A DNA stretch of 64,000 nucleotides, from positions 1-64,000 of the forward strand of contig DGTQ01000009.1 of assembly GCA_002394365.1 (NCBI GenBank), given 5' to 3'. Origin of the DNA: Prevotellaceae bacterium UBA4332. GTDB taxonomy: Bacteria > Bacteroidota > Bacteroidia > Bacteroidales > Bacteroidaceae. Positions 60,030 through 64,000 of this stretch are shown one piece after another. A program made the translations under genes and the position numbers. The notes beneath the pieces are model-generated. The model saw nothing but the letters and a program-made list of their open reading frames with translations, made no database searches and was not told the DNA's origin. The stretch's first letter is position 1. Every line of letters starts with the position of its first letter.

Positions 60030-61028
60030 ATGAAAGAAATTCTACAAAAGCTGCTGAACCACGAGACTCTTACTCGTGAAGAAATGAAGGCTATCCTGAT
60101 AGGGATAACTCAGAGTGAATACCCTGACGAGCAGATTACTGCCCTGCTCACCGCACTGCAGATGAGGGGCGTGACGGTTGACGAACTGCTCGGCTTTCGC
60201 GATGGCATACTGGAGACGGGTGTCTCTGCCATTCTTAATGCTGACCGCTACATCGACGTAGTGGGCACGGGTGGCGACCGCAAAAACACGTTCAACATCT
60301 CTACTACTTCGTGCTTCGTCATAGCTGGTGCAGGCTATAAGGTGGCTAAGCATGGCAACTATGCTGCCACGAGTGTGAGTGGTGCCAGCAACGTGATACA
60401 GCATCACGGCATAAAGTTTACTGACGACATAGACCGCCTTAACCGTTCGCTCAACGAGGCTGGCATCGTATATCTGCACGCCCAGCTCTTTGCCAAAGCC
60501 ATGAAGTTTGTTGGTCCTATACGTAAGGCTCTTCAGTTCCCTACCATCTTCAACCTGCTTGGTCCTATCGTAAACCCTTCTCAGCCTAAGTGCCAGCTTC
60601 TGGGCGTAGCAAACCTCGACCAGATGCGCCTCTATCATGACGTTTATCAGAAGTTGGGCATCGACTACGGCATTGTGAACAGCATTGACGGCTACGACGA
60701 GATTTCATTGACGGGCGACTTCAAGGTTACCACCAACAACTACGAGCGCATCTTCCGTCCGCAAGACCTCGGCTTCAACATCGCCAAGCCAGAGGAACTC
60801 GTAGGAGGCGCTACGGAGGAGGAGGCTGCCGAGATATTTGATGCCGTACTCGAAAATCGTGCCCTCCCTGCACAGAAGAACATCGTGCTTGCCAATGCCG
60901 CTTTCGGTATTCAGGTGATGGAGAAGGGGCAGAAGTCCATCGAGGAATGCATCGACATAGCTCGCGAAAGTATCGACAGCGGCAGTGCCCTGCGCACCTT
61001 CAAGAAGTTTGCAGAACTAAACCAGTAA
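60030..61028 (+). CDS. trpD: Anthranilate phosphoribosyltransferase
   Basis: 332 residues, starting MKEILQKLLNHETLTREEMK. PRPP-binding motif VVGTGGDRKNTFNISTTS and the segment KHGNYAATSVSGASNV (usually KHGNR; here an Asn-Tyr variant), then GPIRKALQFPTIFNLLGPI. Stand-alone enzyme, not fused to trpG. Confidence 0.95.
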   Translation: MKEILQKLLNHETLTREEMKAILIGITQSEYPDEQITALLTALQMRGVTVDELLGFRDGILETGVSAILNADRYIDVVGTGGDRKNTFNISTTSCFVIAGAGYKVAKHGNYAATSVSGASNVIQHHGIKFTDDIDRLNRSLNEAGIVYLHAQLFAKAMKFVGPIRKALQFPTIFNLLGPIVNPSQPKCQLLGVANLDQMRLYHDVYQKLGIDYGIVNSIDGYDEISLTGDFKVTTNNYERIFRPQDLGFNIAKPEELVGGATEEEAAEIFDAVLENRALPAQKNIVLANAAFGIQVMEKGQKSIEECIDIARESIDSGSALRTFKKFAELNQ

Positions 61029-61041
61029 AATACGAAAAAGT

Positions 61042-61782
61042 ATGAAAGATATCCTGCAAGAAATAATAGCCCGTAAGCGAAAGGAGGTCGAAGCGATTTA
61101 TGCCCCAAAGCCCTCCTTGCGCCAAGCACTGCTCAACAGCGAAACGGGAATAATAGCTGAATTTAAGAGGCGCTCACCCTCTAAAGGCTGGATAAAGCAG
61201 GAGGGCAGAGCCGACGTAATTCCGCTGAGCTATCAGCAGAACGGGGCTGCTGCTCTCTCCATCCTCACTGACGAGCACTATTTTGGTGGTTCTGACGACT
61301 TCATACGTCAGGCACGCCTTTCTGGTGTCACCATTCCCATTCTCTACAAGAATTTCGTCATCAACGAGGCGCAGCTCTATGCTGCCGCACTCTGTGGAGC
61401 CTCTGCCGTGTTGCTCATAGCTGCATGCCTTAGCAAGCAGGAGTGCAGGGGCCTCATGGACAAAGCTCACCAGCTAGGTTTGGAGGTATTGCTCGAGATG
61501 CACTCTGAAGAAGAACTGGAGTATGCCGAACTGCAACCCGACCTTTGTGGTATCAACAATCGTAATCTCGGCTCCTTCGTGACGGACGTAGAGAACAGTT
61601 TCCGTCTTGCCGAACTGCTTCCGAAGGATGCCGTAAAGGTGAGCGAGAGCGGCATATCAAACCCAGAAACCGTCAAGGCTCTACGCAGTGCTGGTTTTCG
61701 TGGTTTCCTCATGGGCGAACACTTCATGAAGGCAGATAATCCAGGTGAAGAACTCAGACACTTTCTTGAGGCTTCACTGTAA
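61042..61782 (+). CDS. trpC: Indole-3-glycerol phosphate synthase
   Basis: 246 residues, the length of a single IGPS domain with no PRAI (TrpF) fusion. IIAEFKRRSPSKGWI holds the catalytic Lys, ILTDEHYFGGS and GINNRNLGSF the further active-site residues, and VSESGI the phosphate site. Thirteen bases after trpD and 31 before trpA. Confidence 0.95.
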   Translation: MKDILQEIIARKRKEVEAIYAPKPSLRQALLNSETGIIAEFKRRSPSKGWIKQEGRADVIPLSYQQNGAAALSILTDEHYFGGSDDFIRQARLSGVTIPILYKNFVINEAQLYAAALCGASAVLLIAACLSKQECRGLMDKAHQLGLEVLLEMHSEEELEYAELQPDLCGINNRNLGSFVTDVENSFRLAELLPKDAVKVSESGISNPETVKALRSAGFRGFLMGEHFMKADNPGEELRHFLEASL

Positions 61783-61813
61783 CTACTATCATCACTATAG
61801 CCACTATAAAAAA

Positions 61814-62593
61814 ATGAACAAAATAAACAAACTATTCAAAGACAGAGGTGACCGAAAACTCCTCTCACTCTATTTCTGTGCTGGCACTCCAACCCTTGAG
61901 GGCACAGCCGACGTAATTCTCGCCATGCAGCGTCGTGGTATTGCCATGATAGAAGTAGGCATACCCTTCAGCGACCCTCTTGCTGATGGTCCTGTTATAC
62001 AGACTGCTGCTACCCAGGCTATCAGGAATGGTATGACTCTGCCCAAGCTCTTCGAGCAGCTTAGTGCCATAAAAGAGCAGGTAAACATTCCACTCATCCT
62101 CATGGGCTACCTCAATCCCATCCTCCACATGGGCATAGAGAGTTTCTGCCAGAAGTGCGTGGAGGCTGGCGTCAGCGGTATGATAATCCCCGACCTGCCC
62201 TTTGAGGAATACATGAGCAAGGTAAAGCCTGTGGCAGACCGCTACGACTTGCGAGTCATCATGCTTATCACCCCTGAAACATCTGAGGAGCGCATACGAC
62301 TTATAGACAGCAATACCGACGGCTTCATCTACATGGTAAGTTCTGCCTCCACTACGGGTTCACAAGAGAGTTTCGACGAACAGAAGAAGGAGTATTTCCG
62401 CAAGGTTAATGCCATGAACCTCAGCAACCCCCGCATGATAGGTTTCGGCATAAGCAACAGACAGACTCTCAATGATGCGCAGTCGAACGCAGCTGGTGCC
62501 ATCATAGGCTCTAAGTTTGTCACCCTGCTTGACGAGGCGCAGGGCAACGCCGACCTTGCCCTCGACAATCTCTTTGCTGCTTTAGAGAAATAA
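61814..62593 (+). CDS. trpA: Tryptophan synthase alpha subunit
   Basis: Cleaves indole-3-glycerol phosphate to indole. 259 residues from ATG 61814 (MNKINKLFKDRGDRKLLS); a longer frame overlapping trpC is not family-like. Catalytic Glu in MIEVGIPFSDPLADGP (E and D), and GFIYMVSSASTTGS near the phosphate site. Last gene of the operon. Confidence 0.95.
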   Translation: MNKINKLFKDRGDRKLLSLYFCAGTPTLEGTADVILAMQRRGIAMIEVGIPFSDPLADGPVIQTAATQAIRNGMTLPKLFEQLSAIKEQVNIPLILMGYLNPILHMGIESFCQKCVEAGVSGMIIPDLPFEEYMSKVKPVADRYDLRVIMLITPETSEERIRLIDSNTDGFIYMVSSASTTGSQESFDEQKKEYFRKVNAMNLSNPRMIGFGISNRQTLNDAQSNAAGAIIGSKFVTLLDEAQGNADLALDNLFAALEK

Positions 62594-62600
62594 TAAATTA

Positions 62601-62628
62601 AGAGCGATGCCACATTCAGCATCGCTCT
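62601..62628 (+). terminator. Terminator of the trp operon
   Basis: Perfect 10-bp stem AGAGCGATGC / GCATCGCTCT, loop CACATTCA, followed by CTTACATTTTTTA. Confidence 0.85.
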
Positions 62629-62664
62629 CTTACATTTTTTATTAACCATTAAATTCTTAAACCC

Positions 62665-62889
62665 TTAGTATTCTTCTTCATCAAACAGAAAATCTTCCTT
62701 CGTCGGATAGTCTGGCCAGATATCCTCTATTGAGTCATATATTGTCTCACCGTCATCCTCCAGTTCCTGAAGGTTTTCCACCACTTCCATTGATATGCCG
62801 CTCCTGATGGCATAATCGAGGAGCTCTTCCTTGGTCGCTGGCCAAGGCGCATCCTCAAGCTTTGATGCTAATTCAAGTGTCCAGTACAT
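62665..62889 (-). CDS. DUF2795 family small acidic protein
   Basis: 74 residues beginning MYWTLELASKLEDAPWPATK, with YAIRSGISMEVVENLQELED and ending WPDYPTKEDFLFDEEEY. It is a highly conserved small protein in Bacteroidetes with no known role. Minus strand, convergent with trpA; a promoter lies upstream at 62948-62955. Confidence 0.85.
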   Translation of the reverse strand: MYWTLELASKLEDAPWPATKEELLDYAIRSGISMEVVENLQELEDDGETIYDSIEDIWPDYPTKEDFLFDEEEY

Positions 62890-62947
62890 GTAGAAATATG
62901 ATTTTAGTTTTTTCTATTTTGCTTCTTTTTATTTCTCTATTGCTTGC

Positions 62948-62955
62948 AAAAGTAA
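62948..62955 (-). promoter_or_regulatory. -7 element of the DUF2795 gene
   Basis: TACTTTTG on the minus strand. The -33 would fall within the end of the next gene, where CTTG (62976-62979) replaces TTTG. Confidence 0.55.
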
Positions 62956-62967
62956 TATTTTGTTTTA

Positions 62968-63630
62968 TTATTTGCAAGTGTTTTGCCAAGTTTTTTCTTC
63001 CACTCTATAAAGAATGTTAATCTTGCGCGCTAAAACATATAAATAATCACTCAGCCGATTAATATATTTTGCAACGTTTTCGTTATCGCACCCTGCATTT
63101 TGCTCGCATGAGCCCTCGCGAACACTGTGCGTTTTCGTAAACTCATGAATAACGTTAACTATCCTTCTTTCTGCTCTACGACATACCGTACGGCATACGT
63201 GGCATTGCGCAGCCGTCTTGCTTCCGCCTGGCAGTATAAACGTGTGCAGTGCAGGCAGTTCGGTAGTCAGCACGTCTATTCTTCTTTCCAATGTCATGGT
63301 CTCTTCAGGCAAATGCTTACGCAGGGCAGCCATTCTCTCAAGGTGCTTTGCCACCCAGTCTTCGCCGTTATTCTTACCCCGCAACGCCTCTTCGTCTGTT
63401 GCCAGCATAGTCGAAATATCAAAGAGTTCGTTCTGCACCCCTTCGAGCACACCGATGTCTTCTCCTGCCTCCGCACTTTTCTCTCGTAACATCGCCACAA
63501 GCAGCCCTATGCACGAAGACAGTTCATCAACCGTTCCGTAAGCCTCAAGGCGGATAGAATCTTTCGCCACCCTTATACCTCCCACAAGGGATGTCTCTCC
63601 CCTATCTCCAGTTTTTGTGTATATCTTCAT
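62968..63630 (-). CDS. PduO-type cob(I)alamin adenosyltransferase
   Basis: Adenosylates cob(I)alamin to coenzyme B12. 220 residues; N-terminal MKIYTKTGDRGETSLVGGIR (ATP-binding), YGTVDELSSCIGLL and, further on, FILPGGSKTAAQCHVCRTVCRRAERR, the conserved active-site helix (…R..CRRAER). Start at 63630. Downstream of the partial gene at the window end. Confidence 0.93.
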   Translation of the reverse strand: MKIYTKTGDRGETSLVGGIRVAKDSIRLEAYGTVDELSSCIGLLVAMLREKSAEAGEDIGVLEGVQNELFDISTMLATDEEALRGKNNGEDWVAKHLERMAALRKHLPEETMTLERRIDVLTTELPALHTFILPGGSKTAAQCHVCRTVCRRAERRIVNVIHEFTKTHSVREGSCEQNAGCDNENVAKYINRLSDYLYVLARKINILYRVEEKTWQNTCK

Positions 63631-63676
63631 TCTCTCAATCTTTAATCTTTAATGTTTAATTCTCCTCCGTGAAGCT

Positions 63677-64000
63677 TCATATCGCATAATGCTCTGCGTA
63701 CCGCCCTTTTAGAAAACGCACAACACCCAAATTTCGTATGTCCCACGTTACAGCTTTCGCTTTCAGTGCTTGTTGCCATAGCTGTTCCGCCTCATCACAG
63801 TCTGAGTGTATGCCACCAATTATCACTGTGTCCTGCCCATGCAGGTGTGTCAGTTTTTGGTAAGCACACGTCATGGCTCGATTAGCTGCAGCTATCTCCT
63901 CGTTTGAGAACTTGCCCGTCAGCGTCACCCTACGACCTTTGGCTTGCTCATGCAGACATATACGGTATATCAGACGAGCACTCTCCCCCCTTATTTCTTC
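63677..64000 (-). CDS. C-terminal part of an unrecognised protein (window edge)
   Basis: The frame is open to the window end, so only the last 107 residues are visible: …VTLTGKFSNEEIAAANRAMT…DTVIIGGIHSDCDEAEQLWQ…VTWDIRNLGVVRFLKGRYAE… No family is recognised. The gap of 46 bases to the next gene includes TTTAATCTTTAATGTTTAAT heptamers. Confidence 0.6.
   Translation of the reverse strand, partial: EEIRGESARLIYRICLHEQAKGRRVTLTGKFSNEEIAAANRAMTCAYQKLTHLHGQDTVIIGGIHSDCDEAEQLWQQALKAKAVTWDIRNLGVVRFLKGRYAEHYAI

Overview
The window looks like chromosome from a Prevotella-like member of the Bacteroidales. This rests on type III glutamine synthetase, LL-diaminopimelate aminotransferase (DapL), a porP-gldK-gldL-gldM-gldN type IX secretion operon, many beta-barrel outer-membrane proteins, a trp operon that starts with trpB, and repeated promoters of the Bacteroidetes form TTTG-N19/20-TAnnTTTG. 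I saw no rRNA, tRNA, CRISPR array or intact transposase.

Layout. 0.5-20.4 kb is nitrogen and amide metabolism: glnN, dapL, dapF, gltD and gltB on the minus strand, then glnK, amt, an outer-membrane barrel, pyrG, purF and asnB on the plus strand. Nearly all of these enzymes make, move or use glutamine, glutamate or ammonia. 20.4-27.7 kb holds an outer-membrane barrel and the type IX secretion core operon. 27.9-29.3 kb holds an AT-rich acyltransferase and two tiny membrane proteins. 29.8-36.4 kb is a likely iron/haem locus (porin, imelysin, di-haem oxidoreductase, ResB-CcsA). 36.6-42.2 kb has fabG, pgi, a transmembrane Ser/Thr kinase and small secreted proteins. 42.7-55.3 kb is an AT-rich accessory island. 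It carries a candidate structured RNA, a grasp-with-spasm type RiPP (graspetide) cluster, a patchwork of gene scraps, and a four-gene operon with DUF2971, PD-(D/E)XK and GIY-YIG-like proteins that may be a defence system. 55.3-64 kb has a short HU-like gene, the trp operon trpB-E-G-D-C-A with a Trp-rich leader peptide and attenuator but no trpF, a DUF2795 gene, a PduO-type cobalamin adenosyltransferase and one gene cut by the window edge.

The most unusual overall signal is the repeat content. Most intergenic gaps outside the island are built of short tandem repeats whose unit is seven bases, whatever the sequence of the unit, mixed with a C/G-rich palindrome and two other dispersed motifs. 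The same material also sits in frame inside conserved enzymes (dapF, gltD, gltB, pyrG, purF, asnB, gldL, the ResB-CcsA protein) and forms most of two signal peptides (gldN and the 20.4 kb barrel). Two further repeat families occur as inverted pairs far apart: a hairpin plus 18-20 bp iterons at 0.03-0.44 and 42.3-42.66 kb, and 22 bp palindromic iterons at 29.6 and 56.0 kb.
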